A stretch of DNA of 64,000 nucleotides, taken from the NCBI GenBank assembly GCA_030695205.1, contig JAUYTN010000033.1:186001-250000 (forward strand), given 5' to 3'. The position numbers and the translations under genes are program-made. This stretch comes from Burkholderiaceae bacterium. GTDB lineage: Bacteria > Pseudomonadota > Gammaproteobacteria > Burkholderiales > Burkholderiaceae_C. Every line of letters begins with the position of its first letter. Positions within the stretch are counted from its first letter, which is position 1. This document shows, one piece after another, positions 8,687-16,842 of this stretch. The notes under the pieces are model-generated. The model was not told the origin of the DNA and searched no databases. It saw only the letters and a program-made list of their open reading frames with translations.

Positions 8687-10145
8687 GGTCGAGGTGTGGA
8701 TTGTCGACCATGCCGATTGCACGGCCAGCGGCACCGGGCAACAGGTGGCCAGGCGCGGGAGCGGCCAAGGCATCCGCATGCCGCTGCAAGAAGGCATCCA
8801 CCTGATGCTGCCCCTCGGCCACAAACACCGAGCAGGTGCAATACAGCAGACGCCCCCCAGGCTTGAGCAGCGGCCACAGAGTCTCCAGCAAGCGGTGCTG
8901 GGTGGCGACCAAGGCTGCCACATCGGTCTCGCGGCGCAGCCAACGCACATCCGGGTGGCGGCGCACGATACCTGAGGCGGTGCATGGTGCATCCAGCAAG
9001 ATGGCATCGAAAGGCACACCGTCCCACCAGGCGGGCACATCGCCTGCATCGACCACGGCCACGCTGACCTTGCTGACCACAGGCGCTGGCAGCGGTGCTG
9101 CAGCCGGCAGTGCGAGGCGCTGCAGGTTCTCGGCGATGCGCTGGCTGCGCAAGGCGTCCACCTCCAGCGCCAGTACATCCACAGCCAAGCCATGGTGATG
9201 GGCGTGCTCCAGCAGGTGAGCGGTTTTGCCACCGGGGGCAGCGCAGGCATCGAGCACGCGCAGCGGCTGGCCGGGGGTGGTGGGCAGCCCGTCCAGCAAC
9301 AGCGGTGCGGCGAGCTGGGCTGCTGGGTCCTGCACCGAGAACCAACCTTGGGCGTAGCCCGGCAAACCCTCCACCGCCACCGTGCGGCCCAGTGCCACAC
9401 CGGCCGCTCCCACTGGTGCGGCAGGCAGCCCAGCATTGGCGAGGTGGACCAGGTAGTCGGCGCGGCTGATGTGGACCATGTTCACCCTCAGCACCAGTGC
9501 AGCGGCAGCGTGGTTGGCCGCCAGAATGGCCTGCCAATGCTGGGGATGGTCGCGGCGCACCCGCTTGACCCACCAGGCGGGATGGTTGTAGCGGGCCTCC
9601 CAGTCGGTGCCCACCTGCGCCAGCAAGTCGGCCTGCTCGCGCAAAAAGCGGCGCAGGCAGGCGTTGACCATGCCAGCCTGCGCCGCCATGGCGCGAACGG
9701 CGTGGGCGGCTTGCACCGACTGGTCCACCACGGTAAAGGCGTCGTACACAGGGGACGACGGGTCGTGCTCGGCATGACCACCACCTGGGCTGGGGCTGCC
9801 AGCGGCATTCGCGTCCACTGGCGAGCGGGCCATGGGCAGCAACAGCGCCAGCGCCACACACAGCAGCGCGCGCGCGGGTGCAGGCGGGGCCTTGTCGGCC
9901 AACAGATTCACCAGCGCCTGGGTGGTACCCAGGTGGCGAAGGGCATGAAAGGTCAGCGCCTGCACCCCGGGGCGCAGTGGGCTGGGCACCTCGGGCAACA
10001 CCGTGGCCAACGACCGCCCCGCCTGCACCGCCTGCACACAACGGGCCACCTGCACCAACTGGCGCGACAGAGGCGGGGTGGCCCTGGCCGAGCCGTCGGG
10101 CCTGGCTGCAGGGTGGGTAGTGGTGTCGAACCGTGGCGCGCTCAA
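8643..10145 (-). CDS. rsmB: 16S rRNA m5C967 methyltransferase RsmB
   Basis: Methylates C967 of 16S rRNA using SAM. The N-terminal NusB-like RNA-binding domain covers about residues 25-190. The Rossmann methyltransferase domain has the SAM loop DACAAPGGKTAHLLEHA, the catalytic DAPCTASGI motif and YCTCSVF with the second Cys. Length (500 aa) is slightly above the usual 430-450 because of Ala-rich inserts in the NusB part. The start is TTG at 10145, overlapping the stop of the HMG-CoA lyase gene by 4 bp; no ATG gives a better N-terminus. Confidence 0.92.
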   Translation of the reverse strand: MSAPRFDTTTHPAARPDGSARATPPLSRQLVQVARCVQAVQAGRSLATVLPEVPSPLRPGVQALTFHALRHLGTTQALVNLLADKAPPAPARALLCVALALLLPMARSPVDANAAGSPSPGGGHAEHDPSSPVYDAFTVVDQSVQAAHAVRAMAAQAGMVNACLRRFLREQADLLAQVGTDWEARYNHPAWWVKRVRRDHPQHWQAILAANHAAAALVLRVNMVHISRADYLVHLANAGLPAAPVGAAGVALGRTVAVEGLPGYAQGWFSVQDPAAQLAAPLLLDGLPTTPGQPLRVLDACAAPGGKTAHLLEHAHHHGLAVDVLALEVDALRSQRIAENLQRLALPAAAPLPAPVVSKVSVAVVDAGDVPAWWDGVPFDAILLDAPCTASGIVRRHPDVRWLRRETDVAALVATQHRLLETLWPLLKPGGRLLYCTCSVFVAEGQHQVDAFLQRHADALAAPAPGHLLPGAAGRAIGMVDNPHLDHDGFFYALLLKLPA

Positions 10146-11065
10146 GACTGCGCCCGCTTGTTCAGCATGGCCACCGCGACGCGGGAATTGGGCTTGCGCC
10201 CCAGAAAGTCGCTGATGTAGGCGGACGCATCGACCAGCGCTTCCAGGTCAATGCCGGTGTCAATGCCCATGCCGTGCAGCAGGTACACCACGTCCTCGGT
10301 GGCCACGTTGCCGGTGGCGCCCTTGGCGTAGGGACAGCCGCCCAGCCCGGCAACGGAGGACTGGAAGTTCCAGACGCCCATGTCCAGCGCGGCCAGGGTG
10401 TTGGACAAGGCCTGCCCGTAGGTGTCGTGGAAGTGGCCGCTGATGTGGTCCACATCAAAGTGCTGCAGCGTAGCGGCAATGGCCGCCTGCACCCGGCGTG
10501 GGGTACCCACACCAATGGTGTCGGCCACGTCCACCCGCTGCACGCCAATGCCGCGCATCAGCCCGGCCAGATAGGCCACACGCTCGGGCGCAATGTCGCC
10601 TTCGTAAGGGCACCCGACGGTGCAGCTCATGGCACCGCGCACCGCGATGCCAGCAACCAGAGCAGCCTCCACCACAGGGGCAAAGCGCTCGATGCTCTCG
10701 GCGATGGAGCAGTTGATGTTTTTCTGGCTGAAGGCCTCGCTGGCCGCGCCAAACACCACGATTTCATCGGGCTTGTCGGCCAGCGCAGCCTCGAACCCTT
10801 TGAGGTTGGGGGTGAGCACCGAATAGCGCACACCACTTTGGCGGGTGATGCCCTGCATGACGGCGTGGTTGTCAGCCATCTGCGGCACCCACTTGGGGCT
10901 CACGTAGCTGGTGACTTCAATTTCCCGCAGACCTGCGGCTTGCAAGCGGTGCACCAGCTCGACCTTGACAGCGGCAGGAACCGGTTGCTTTTCGTTTTGC
11001 AGGCCGTCGCGGGGGCCGACGTCGATGAGCCGGACGCGGGGGGGGAGGTTTTGAAGGGTGGTCAT
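10142..11065 (-). CDS. mvaB: Hydroxymethylglutaryl-CoA lyase
   Basis: Cleaves HMG-CoA to acetoacetate and acetyl-CoA, the last step of leucine catabolism. The 307-residue TIM barrel has the N-terminal DVGPRDGLQNE motif (metal- and substrate-binding Arg/Asp), the metal-binding His pair in GHFHDTYG, and the flexible-loop signature GLGGCPYAKGATGNVATED with the active-site Cys. It belongs to the liu pathway but is separated from liuB-liuC-mccA by ghrA, a toxin-antitoxin pair and gene remnants. Start ATG at 11065; the stop overlaps the rsmB start. Confidence 0.93.
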   Translation of the reverse strand: MTTLQNLPPRVRLIDVGPRDGLQNEKQPVPAAVKVELVHRLQAAGLREIEVTSYVSPKWVPQMADNHAVMQGITRQSGVRYSVLTPNLKGFEAALADKPDEIVVFGAASEAFSQKNINCSIAESIERFAPVVEAALVAGIAVRGAMSCTVGCPYEGDIAPERVAYLAGLMRGIGVQRVDVADTIGVGTPRRVQAAIAATLQHFDVDHISGHFHDTYGQALSNTLAALDMGVWNFQSSVAGLGGCPYAKGATGNVATEDVVYLLHGMGIDTGIDLEALVDASAYISDFLGRKPNSRVAVAMLNKRAQS

Positions 11066-11202
11066 GGCTTCTTGCTCAGTTCATTCGTACGGATGGATGG
11101 AGTTAATTGGTAGCAGACATGGACACTTTTGGGGTCGGGCACTTTGCCGACCCGGATGTCGCGGCAATCGTCAATGCGTTTTTTGGTGGCGGTGTCGAGC
11201 AA
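11062..11202 (-). pseudogene. Remnant resembling the N-terminus of a type I restriction methylase (HsdM)
   Basis: Reading from a TTG at 11202, the frame gives LLDTATKKRIDDCRD, then IRVGKVPDPK, and then SVHVCYQLTPS. The first 26 residues match my memory of HsdM-type N6-methylase N-termini (LDxxTKRRIDxARDILVGKVPDPKxQVEQIT). After PDPK the similarity stops and the frame ends at a TGA overlapping the mvaB ATG. I infer a truncated relic, not a working gene. The match is from memory and needs a database check. Confidence 0.5.
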
Positions 11203-11230
11203 GGGGTTTCTTTCGGGTAGCAGGGTGTCA

Positions 11231-11262
11231 GGCGGACAGGCGGACAGGCGGACAGGCGATCA
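11231..11262. repeat. 8-bp tandem repeat (GGCGGACA x3 plus a degenerate copy)
   Basis: GGCGGACA occurs at 11231, 11239 and 11247, followed by GGCGATCA at 11255. The last unit contains the stop codon of the vapC gene (11260-11262). It lies between the toxin gene and the methylase remnant, consistent with a rearrangement scar. Confidence 0.75.
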
Positions 11263-11661
11263 GGCAGCCAAAAGCCGGGCACCGGGTGTTTTGGCGGCGG
11301 CTTTGTCGAAGGTCCACAGCGGCTGTGCCTGCGCCAACTCAGCAAGGGCGACATGCAGGCAATAGGCGTAGTCGGAACTGCTTTGCTCGTAATAGAGCAG
11401 TGCCATTTCAAGGGCGGGCTCGGACTCAAAAGACAACTCCACGGCCCTCAGCAGCGTGGACAGGGCGTGAATGATGTCGGCCTTGGCAAAGCCGTAGCGG
11501 GCGCGCAGCACCCACTCCAGCTCCAGCGACACGGTGACGGGCACAAACAGCGTTTCTGCGTTTTGGATGCTCTGCGCCAGCAGGCGCTGCACGGCGGCGG
11601 TCTGGCGGGGGTCGTCTTGCACCAGCAGGCGCACCAGGATGTTGGTATCGAGCGAGGCCAT
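11260..11661 (-). CDS. vapC: PIN-domain toxin VapC (partner of AbrB-type antitoxin)
   Basis: A 133-residue PIN ribonuclease. Conserved acidic positions are visible: Asp5 in SLDTNI, Glu in VSLELEWVL, Asp in SSSDYAYCLH and Asp in TFDKAA. VapC toxins cleave tRNA or rRNA when not bound by their antitoxin. The gene follows the AbrB/SpoVT-type antitoxin gene by 31 bp on the same strand. The pair sits between gene remnants and so looks like a mobile cassette. Confidence 0.85.
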   Translation of the reverse strand: MASLDTNILVRLLVQDDPRQTAAVQRLLAQSIQNAETLFVPVTVSLELEWVLRARYGFAKADIIHALSTLLRAVELSFESEPALEMALLYYEQSSSDYAYCLHVALAELAQAQPLWTFDKAAAKTPGARLLAA

Positions 11662-11692
11662 GGGCGTTCAGACGCGGCTGATTACAAAAAAC

Positions 11693-11914
11693 TCACTGCC
11701 AGGGGTTCATGTCTTCAATGGCCACCCGCTGACCCTTGGGGGGGGTGAGCAGGCCCGCCATGTCGAGCACGGATTGGTTTTTCACGCGCACCAGCACACG
11801 GCCATCGGGCAGGGGGTTCCAGACCAGTTTGGTGCCTGGCGCGCTGCCCAGGCTTTGGCGCACGTCGGCAGGTACCGTGGTTTGGCCCTTGGTGGTGATG
11901 GTGGACTCGGACAT
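11693..11914 (-). CDS. vapB: AbrB/MazE/SpoVT-type antitoxin
   Basis: A 73-residue protein whose N-terminal swapped-hairpin DNA-binding domain (TITTKGQTTVPADVRQSLG) is typical of AbrB-fold antitoxins. The C-terminal tail (about 50-73) would bind and inhibit the downstream VapC. Start ATG at 11914; AAGGA about 9 nt upstream is a plausible ribosome binding site. A perfect inverted repeat lies 25 bp upstream and probably mediates autorepression. Confidence 0.85.
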   Translation of the reverse strand: MSESTITTKGQTTVPADVRQSLGSAPGTKLVWNPLPDGRVLVRVKNQSVLDMAGLLTPPKGQRVAIEDMNPWQ

Positions 11915-11938
11915 GAAAAATCCTTACAAAGTCAGTCT

Positions 11939-11956
11939 ATGTAATGCAGTTTACAT
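11939..11956. promoter_or_regulatory. Candidate operator of the AbrB/VapC pair
   Basis: Perfect inverted repeat ATGTAA-N6-TTACAT immediately upstream of the AbrB-type antitoxin gene, in a short AT-rich stretch. Antitoxins of this class usually bind such palindromes to repress their own operon; that role is inferred. Confidence 0.45.
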
Positions 11957-11976
11957 GAGGGAATGACATGAACTGA

Positions 11977-12189
11977 CTACATGAATTGATTGAGCGGCAC
12001 GCAGTCCTTCACGTACTCGGGGACACGCTTGCGCCACGCCATGGGCACGGCTTTAACGTGGGTCATGCCGAAGGCGGGGTACACGTTGAGACTGGTAAGG
12101 TGGCCGGTTTCAATGATGTCGCGCAGGCGGTGGTCAGTGGCGTAGGCCCTGAAGCAGTGCCTCATGGCGTGGGTGGTGGCTGAACCGCA
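11977..12189 (-). pseudogene. C-terminal remnant of a larger protein, possibly a type I restriction subunit R
   Basis: The frame reads FRAYATDHRLRDIIETGHL, then TSLNVYPAFGMTHVKAVP, then AWRKRVPEYVKDCVPLNQFM and a stop. It looks like the natural C-terminus of an enzyme, with conserved-looking Trp/Pro/Tyr positions and coding-like composition, but its N-terminal part is missing: the ghrA stop lies at 12191. Together with the HsdM-like relic on the other side of the toxin-antitoxin pair, an HsdR origin is the best guess. This is not proven. Confidence 0.45.
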
Positions 12190-12190
12190 C

Positions 12191-13129
12191 TCAGTATCCC
12201 AACCCCGTGTCCACCACCCCCGCCACGGCCGACAGCGGCTGGCCAGCGGCCAGCGCAGCGATTTTGCGGGCGATCTGGGCAATGCTTTCGTCGCGCAGAG
12301 TGCGGGCGGAGGTGTGAGGAGTGAGGGTGAGTTTGGGGTGGTGCCAGAAGGGGTGGCCCGCAGGCAGCGGCTCGGTGCGGAACACGTCCAAGGTAGCCCC
12401 GGCCAGGTGGCCGCTGTCGAGCAGGGCCAGCAAGTCGGCCTCCACGAGGTGCGCGCCCCGCGCCACGTTGATGAGGTAGCCGCCCGGCTGCAGGCGCGAC
12501 AGATGGGCGTGGTTGAGGATGCCGTCGGTCTCGGCGGTCAGGGGCAGCAGGTTGACCAGTACCCGGCTGCTGTGCAAAAAATCACCCAGCTGCGCCACCC
12601 CTGCGAAGGTGCGCACGCCGGGCAGGGCCTCTGCCGCCTTGGGGCTGCGGCTCCAGCCGTTGACCGGAAACTCGAAGGTTTGCAGCGCCTGCGCCACTCG
12701 GCTGCCCAGCACGCCCAGGCCCATGACCCCCACCGGGAAGTCGGCCCGTTGGCGGGGCTTGCGGAATTGCCATTCCCCCCGGGCCATGTCGGCCTCGGCC
12801 ACGTCGAGCTCGCGAAAGTGGCGAATAACGGCCTGGCACACGTACTCGGCCATTTGCACGGACATGCCAGCGTCGTCCAGTCGCACCACGGGCAGGCCGG
12901 GTGGCAGGCGCAGCTTGAGCAAGGCATCCACCCCTGCGCCAATGTTGAACAAGGCCTTCAGGCCCGGCTGTTCGTCAATGAACGCCTGGGGCGGTGCCCA
13001 CACCACCGCAAAGTCGGCCTGGGGCGCACCGGGAGCCCATACCTGCACATCGGCCCCTGGCAGGGCGGCGCAGAGGCCTTGCAGCCAGGGTTCTGGGGCG
13101 GTGCCTGTGCAACAGAAAGTGATGCGCAT
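12191..13129 (-). CDS. ghrA: Glyoxylate/hydroxypyruvate reductase A (D-2-hydroxyacid dehydrogenase)
   Basis: Reduces glyoxylate to glycolate and hydroxypyruvate to glycerate with NAD(P)H. The 312-residue protein has the GhrA-type short N-terminus, nucleotide-binding GVMGLGVLGSRVAQAL (about 133-148), and catalytic Arg in INVARGAHLVE, Glu in VFRTEPLP and His in LTPHTSART. It lies on the liu strand between mccA and the relic region and may be co-transcribed with mccA, although an AT-rich repeat copy separates them. Confidence 0.88.
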   Translation of the reverse strand: MRITFCCTGTAPEPWLQGLCAALPGADVQVWAPGAPQADFAVVWAPPQAFIDEQPGLKALFNIGAGVDALLKLRLPPGLPVVRLDDAGMSVQMAEYVCQAVIRHFRELDVAEADMARGEWQFRKPRQRADFPVGVMGLGVLGSRVAQALQTFEFPVNGWSRSPKAAEALPGVRTFAGVAQLGDFLHSSRVLVNLLPLTAETDGILNHAHLSRLQPGGYLINVARGAHLVEADLLALLDSGHLAGATLDVFRTEPLPAGHPFWHHPKLTLTPHTSARTLRDESIAQIARKIAALAAGQPLSAVAGVVDTGLGY

Positions 13130-13141
13130 GCGTCAATAACT

Positions 13142-13198
13142 CCATAGCTGACAATGCTTGACCATCAAGCGCTGAAGGCCAAAAAAGCTTAAAACACT
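13142..13198 (+). repeat. Dispersed AT-rich repeat, copy 2 (mccA-ghrA gap)
   Basis: ATAGC at 13144-13148, 17-nt spacer, CAAGCG at 13166-13171, followed by AAGGCC and an A-rich tail. It fills most of the 68-bp gap between mccA and ghrA and reaches the mccA stop. Confidence 0.7.
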
Positions 13199-15240
13199 TA
13201 CCCCAGGGTCAGCTTGAGCAGTTCAGCGCCCTCGGTCACCTGGTCGCCGGGAGCGAACATCAGCTCGGCCACGGTGCCGTCTGCGGGGGCGGCGATGGTG
13301 TGCTCCATTTTCATGGCTTCCATCACCGCCAGGGGCTGGCCCTTGGTGACCACGTCACCCGCCTGCACGGCGAAGGACACCACTTTGCCCGGCATAGGCG
13401 CAGTGAGGCGACCGCCTTCGCCCTGGCCGTCGCCGGCGTGGGCCAACAGGTCCACGCTGGTAATCTGGGTGGCCCCGGCGGGGGTGAACACATGGCCCAC
13501 CTCACCCCGGCGCACCACCTGAACGGTGCTGCGCTGCCCGGCGTAGCTGACCACCAGGCCGTCACCTGTGGCGGTGGGCTCGAAGGCCAGCAGGCCAGAA
13601 ACGGCCCGGTCTCCCTCGCCCACACTCAGGCGCAGCGCGCCGTCGTGCAGGTAGCTCAGGGTGGCCTGCACCGTTTCGCCATGGAACTCAAAGGCAAAGC
13701 GGCGGGCAAACTCGGTGTGCAGTCGCCAGCCGTCGGTTTTGCTGAAAGGGTCTGCCCCCTCGGCGGCACGCTCGTCGGTGAGCGTCTGCGCCACGTCGGC
13801 AGCCGCCGCCAGCGCCAGGCCCACGGGCTCCTGGTTGAACAGTACGTCAGCCTCGCGCTGGATGAGCGCGGTGTCCAGGCGCCCCTTGGCAAACGAGTCG
13901 CTGCGGGCCACGCGGCGCAGGAACTGCACATTCGTGGTCAGGCCGACGATGCGGGTCTGGGCCAACGCCGCGTCAAGTCGGGCCAGGGCTTGCTCGCGGG
14001 TGGCGCCGTGCACGATGAGCTTGGCCACCATGGAGTCATAAAACGGGCTGATGGCATCGCCCTCGCGCACGCCGTCGTCCACCCGAACTCCATGCGTAGG
14101 GCCATCCGCTGCCCGCTCGAATGCGGTGTGTCCGGGCTTGCGGTACACCTGCAGGGTGCCGGTGGCTGGCAGGAAGTTGTTGTCGGGATTTTCCGCACAG
14201 ATTCTGGCCTCTATCGCATGCCCAGTCAGCACAAGCTGCTCCTGTTTCAGCGGCAAGGGCTCGCCACTGGCCACGCGCAGTTGCCACTCCACCAGGTCCA
14301 GCCCGGTGATGGCCTCGGTCACGGGGTGCTCCACCTGCAGGCGGGTGTTCATTTCCATGAAATAAAACTTCATGGCCTCGGGGTGGCCGTAGCCCTGGGG
14401 CTGCTCGACGATGAACTCCACCGTGCCCGCGCCCACGTAGTTCACGGCGCGGGCGGCCGCCACGGCCACCTCGCCCATGGCGCGGCGCAGCTCGGGCGTC
14501 ATGCCGGGGGCGGGGGCTTCTTCCAGCACCTTCTGGTGGCGGCGCTGCACCGAACAGTCGCGCTCGAACAGGTACACGCAGTTGCCCTGGGTGTCGGCAA
14601 ACACCTGAATCTCGATGTGGCGGGGGCGCTGCACGTACTTCTCGACCAGCACCGCGTCGCTGCCAAAGCTGTTGATGGCTTCGCGCTGGCAGCTGGCCAG
14701 AGCGGCTGCAAAGTCCTCGGACTTTTCAACCACGCGCATGCCCTTGCCACCACCACCGGCGCTGGCCTTGATGAGCACGGGGTAGCCCATGCCGTCGGCC
14801 TCGCTGTGCAGCAGGGCCGGGTCCTGGTTGGCTCCGTGGTAGCCGGGCACCAACGGCACACCGGCAGCATCCATCAGGCGCTTGCTCTCGGCCTTGAGGC
14901 CCATGGCCTGGATGGCGCTGGCTGGCGGGCCAATGAACACCACACCGGCTGCGGCACAGGCATTGGCAAAGTCTTCGTTTTCACTCAAAAAACCGTAGCC
15001 GGGGTGCACCGCCTGTGCGCCGGTGGCCTTGGCCGCGGCCAGGATGTTTTCCCAGCGCAGGTAGCTGTCTTTGGGAGCGCTGCCGCCAATGTGCACCGCC
15101 TCGTCGCAGGCGGCCACGTGCTTGGCCTGGGCGTCGGCATCGGAGTACACGGCCACGGTTTGGATGCCCATTCGGCGGGCGGTGGCGGCCACACGGCAGG
15201 CAATCTCGCCCCGGTTGGCAATGAGGATTTTTTTGAACAT
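13198..15240 (-). CDS. mccA: Methylcrotonyl-CoA carboxylase, biotin-containing alpha subunit
   Basis: Carboxylates its biotin using ATP and bicarbonate and passes CO2 to the beta subunit to make 3-methylglutaconyl-CoA. The 680-residue protein has biotin carboxylase domains (about 1-450), with MFKKILIANRGEIACR, ATP-grasp loop KASAGGGGKGM and MNTRLQVEHPVTE. A linker domain follows, then a C-terminal biotinyl domain with MEAMKMEH (Lys about 644). The open frame extends upstream, but ATG 15240 gives the conserved start. Assignment to MCC rather than propionyl-CoA carboxylase rests on the neighbouring liuB and liuC. Confidence 0.9.
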   Translation of the reverse strand: MFKKILIANRGEIACRVAATARRMGIQTVAVYSDADAQAKHVAACDEAVHIGGSAPKDSYLRWENILAAAKATGAQAVHPGYGFLSENEDFANACAAAGVVFIGPPASAIQAMGLKAESKRLMDAAGVPLVPGYHGANQDPALLHSEADGMGYPVLIKASAGGGGKGMRVVEKSEDFAAALASCQREAINSFGSDAVLVEKYVQRPRHIEIQVFADTQGNCVYLFERDCSVQRRHQKVLEEAPAPGMTPELRRAMGEVAVAAARAVNYVGAGTVEFIVEQPQGYGHPEAMKFYFMEMNTRLQVEHPVTEAITGLDLVEWQLRVASGEPLPLKQEQLVLTGHAIEARICAENPDNNFLPATGTLQVYRKPGHTAFERAADGPTHGVRVDDGVREGDAISPFYDSMVAKLIVHGATREQALARLDAALAQTRIVGLTTNVQFLRRVARSDSFAKGRLDTALIQREADVLFNQEPVGLALAAAADVAQTLTDERAAEGADPFSKTDGWRLHTEFARRFAFEFHGETVQATLSYLHDGALRLSVGEGDRAVSGLLAFEPTATGDGLVVSYAGQRSTVQVVRRGEVGHVFTPAGATQITSVDLLAHAGDGQGEGGRLTAPMPGKVVSFAVQAGDVVTKGQPLAVMEAMKMEHTIAAPADGTVAELMFAPGDQVTEGAELLKLTLG

Positions 15241-15346
15241 GGTGGTTGTCTCCTGAGCGTGAAATAGGGTGCGGGCTTGAGCGTCGGGTGCGGCGGCAGA
15301 TGCAGCGACAGGTATGGGGAACAGGGCCACGGCGCGCATCAGCGCG

Positions 15347-16129
15347 TCAGCCGAGCAGCCAGTTGGGTTTGCGTTTTTGCAAGAAGGACTGCACACCCTC
15401 TTTGCCCTCGGTGCTGGAGCGGATGTCGGCAATGCCCTCTACCGTCTGGGCAATGAGTGCGGCGTCGATGTCGCGCCCGGCCACTTCATTGACCAGCATC
15501 TTGCAGGCGCGCACGGCATTGGGGCTGGCAGCCACCAGGGCCTGGGCCAGTTCGTCCACCTTGGCGTCGAGCTGCTCGGTAGGCACCACTTCGTGCACAA
15601 AACCGATGCGGTGGGCCTCGGCTGCACTGAAGCGCTCGGCCGTCAAAAAGTAGCGCTGCGAAGCCCGTGTGCCCATGGCTCGGATGACGTAGGGGCTGAT
15701 GGTGGCGGGTATCAGGCCCAGCTTCACTTCGCTCAGGCAGTAGGTGGCGGTGTCCACACTCACCGCCATGTCACATGCGGCCACCAGGCCCATGCCGCCG
15801 GCAAACACATCGCCCTGCACGCGGGCGATGGTTGGCTTCAAGCAGCTGTGGATGGTGCGCAGCATCTCGGCCAGGCAGCCCGCGTCGGCCAGGTTTTCGG
15901 CGCGGGTGTAGTCGGCCATGCGGCGCATCCAGTTCAGGTCAGCCCCAGCGCAAAAGGCGGGGCCCTCAGCGGCCAGCACGATGGCGCGCACCTGCGCGTC
16001 CTGCCCCAGCAGGGTGAACGCCTGGGTGAGTTCGGCAATCACTTCATCGTTGAAGGCATTGCGCACCTCGGGACGGCTCAGGGTGATGCGGGCCACGGCC
16101 CCGGTGTGGGTGATGGTCAGTGCGGCCAT
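15347..16129 (-). CDS. liuC: Methylglutaconyl-CoA hydratase (enoyl-CoA hydratase family)
   Basis: Hydrates 3-methylglutaconyl-CoA to HMG-CoA in leucine breakdown. The 260-residue crotonase-fold protein has the oxyanion-hole segments FCAGADLNWM (about 59-68) and GDVFAGGMGLVAACD (about 105-119), and a catalytic-region acidic residue in LSEVKLGLIPA. The position between liuB and mccA supports this substrate. Its first 13 bp overlap the 3' end of an inserted vapC gene, so its native leader was replaced by the toxin operon. Confidence 0.88.
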   Translation of the reverse strand: MAALTITHTGAVARITLSRPEVRNAFNDEVIAELTQAFTLLGQDAQVRAIVLAAEGPAFCAGADLNWMRRMADYTRAENLADAGCLAEMLRTIHSCLKPTIARVQGDVFAGGMGLVAACDMAVSVDTATYCLSEVKLGLIPATISPYVIRAMGTRASQRYFLTAERFSAAEAHRIGFVHEVVPTEQLDAKVDELAQALVAASPNAVRACKMLVNEVAGRDIDAALIAQTVEGIADIRSSTEGKEGVQSFLQKRKPNWLLG

Positions 16130-16518
16130 GTTTGGAGTCCTCTCAAGGTTTTCAAGACATCAAAGTCGGCATCGCGGTGCAGCAGCATGTGCCCGTGGGT
16201 GATGCAGTAGCTGGCCAGCAGCACATCGATGGGGCTGCGGATGGTGTAGCCCTTTGCCCTCAGCGCGTGGTGGTGCTCGGTGGCACACAGGGCGTTGTCC
16301 AACCCGCCGATGTCCACCACGGTGGCATTGAGCAGCACTGCTTTGGCACGGCGCTGTTCGGCCACCGATCTGAACCCGCGCAGCACCTCGAACACCACCA
16401 AATCGGCCACACCCAGCTCTTCATCGGCCTGCTCCAGCAAGGCATCGAGTTGGTCGGTTTGGGGGCTTTGCGTGCCGCGAAAGTAGTCAATCCAGACGCT
16501 GGCATCCACAAGGATCAT
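16117..16518 (-). CDS. vapC: PIN-domain toxin VapC, inside the liu operon
   Basis: A 133-residue PIN ribonuclease with Asp5 (ILVDASVWIDYF), Glu in VVFEVLRGF, Asp in SPIDVLLASY and Asp in HRDADFD, which is the complete acidic catalytic set. Its start overlaps the antitoxin stop (ATGA), and its own 3' end overlaps liuC by 13 bp. Such toxins cleave RNA when freed from the antitoxin. Confidence 0.88.
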   Translation of the reverse strand: MILVDASVWIDYFRGTQSPQTDQLDALLEQADEELGVADLVVFEVLRGFRSVAEQRRAKAVLLNATVVDIGGLDNALCATEHHHALRAKGYTIRSPIDVLLASYCITHGHMLLHRDADFDVLKTLRGLQTWPH

Positions 16519-16799
16519 GGGGTGTCCCGTCCAGCGGCTGGAAGATACCGGGCGTTGGCCTCATGGACGGCCCCCGCTGGACCTGCGTCGGTCTGGGGCT
16601 GTTCAGCCCGGTATTGGGCCCAGGCTTCGTCCGAATCGTCCCATTGCAAGGTGCCACGGGCGGCGCGGATGGCGGCATAGGCCTTGCGCCGCTGGATCAG
16701 CCGCAACCCGGCCTCGACCGCCTCGCGCTTGGTTTTGTAGTCGCCCGTGGCCATGACGGCCTCCATGAGCTGGTCGTCAATCACGATGTTGGTGCGCAT
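16515..16799 (-). CDS. vapB: VapB-type antitoxin
   Basis: A 94-residue antitoxin. Its N-terminal ribbon-helix-helix-like segment (MRTNIVIDDQLMEAVM, then KTKREAVEAGLRLI) is typical of the VapB family that dimerises and binds DNA. The C-terminal half, ending in LPAAGRDTP, would cover the VapC active site. Start ATG at 16799; a long perfect inverted repeat lies just upstream, between this gene and the stop of liuB. Confidence 0.88.
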   Translation of the reverse strand: MRTNIVIDDQLMEAVMATGDYKTKREAVEAGLRLIQRRKAYAAIRAARGTLQWDDSDEAWAQYRAEQPQTDAGPAGAVHEANARYLPAAGRDTP

Positions 16800-16814
16800 G
16801 ATTCACCCTTGCAA

Positions 16815-16842
16815 TGTGTATAAAAATACAAAACTATACACA
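16815..16842. promoter_or_regulatory. Candidate VapB operator/promoter
   Basis: Perfect 8-bp inverted repeat TGTGTATA-N12-TATACACA in an AT-rich segment starting 16 bp upstream of vapB and ending next to the liuB stop codon. It is probably the autoregulated promoter of vapBC, and could also drive liuC and mccA. The role is inferred. Confidence 0.5.

Noticed and set aside
11221..11262. CRISPR-like or minisatellite array
   Set aside because: Only three and a half 8-bp units; no spacers and no cas genes anywhere in the window.
13300..15267. 655-residue plus-strand frame opposite mccA
   Set aside because: His/Gly/Ala-rich shadow created by high third-position GC; mccA is intact on the other strand.
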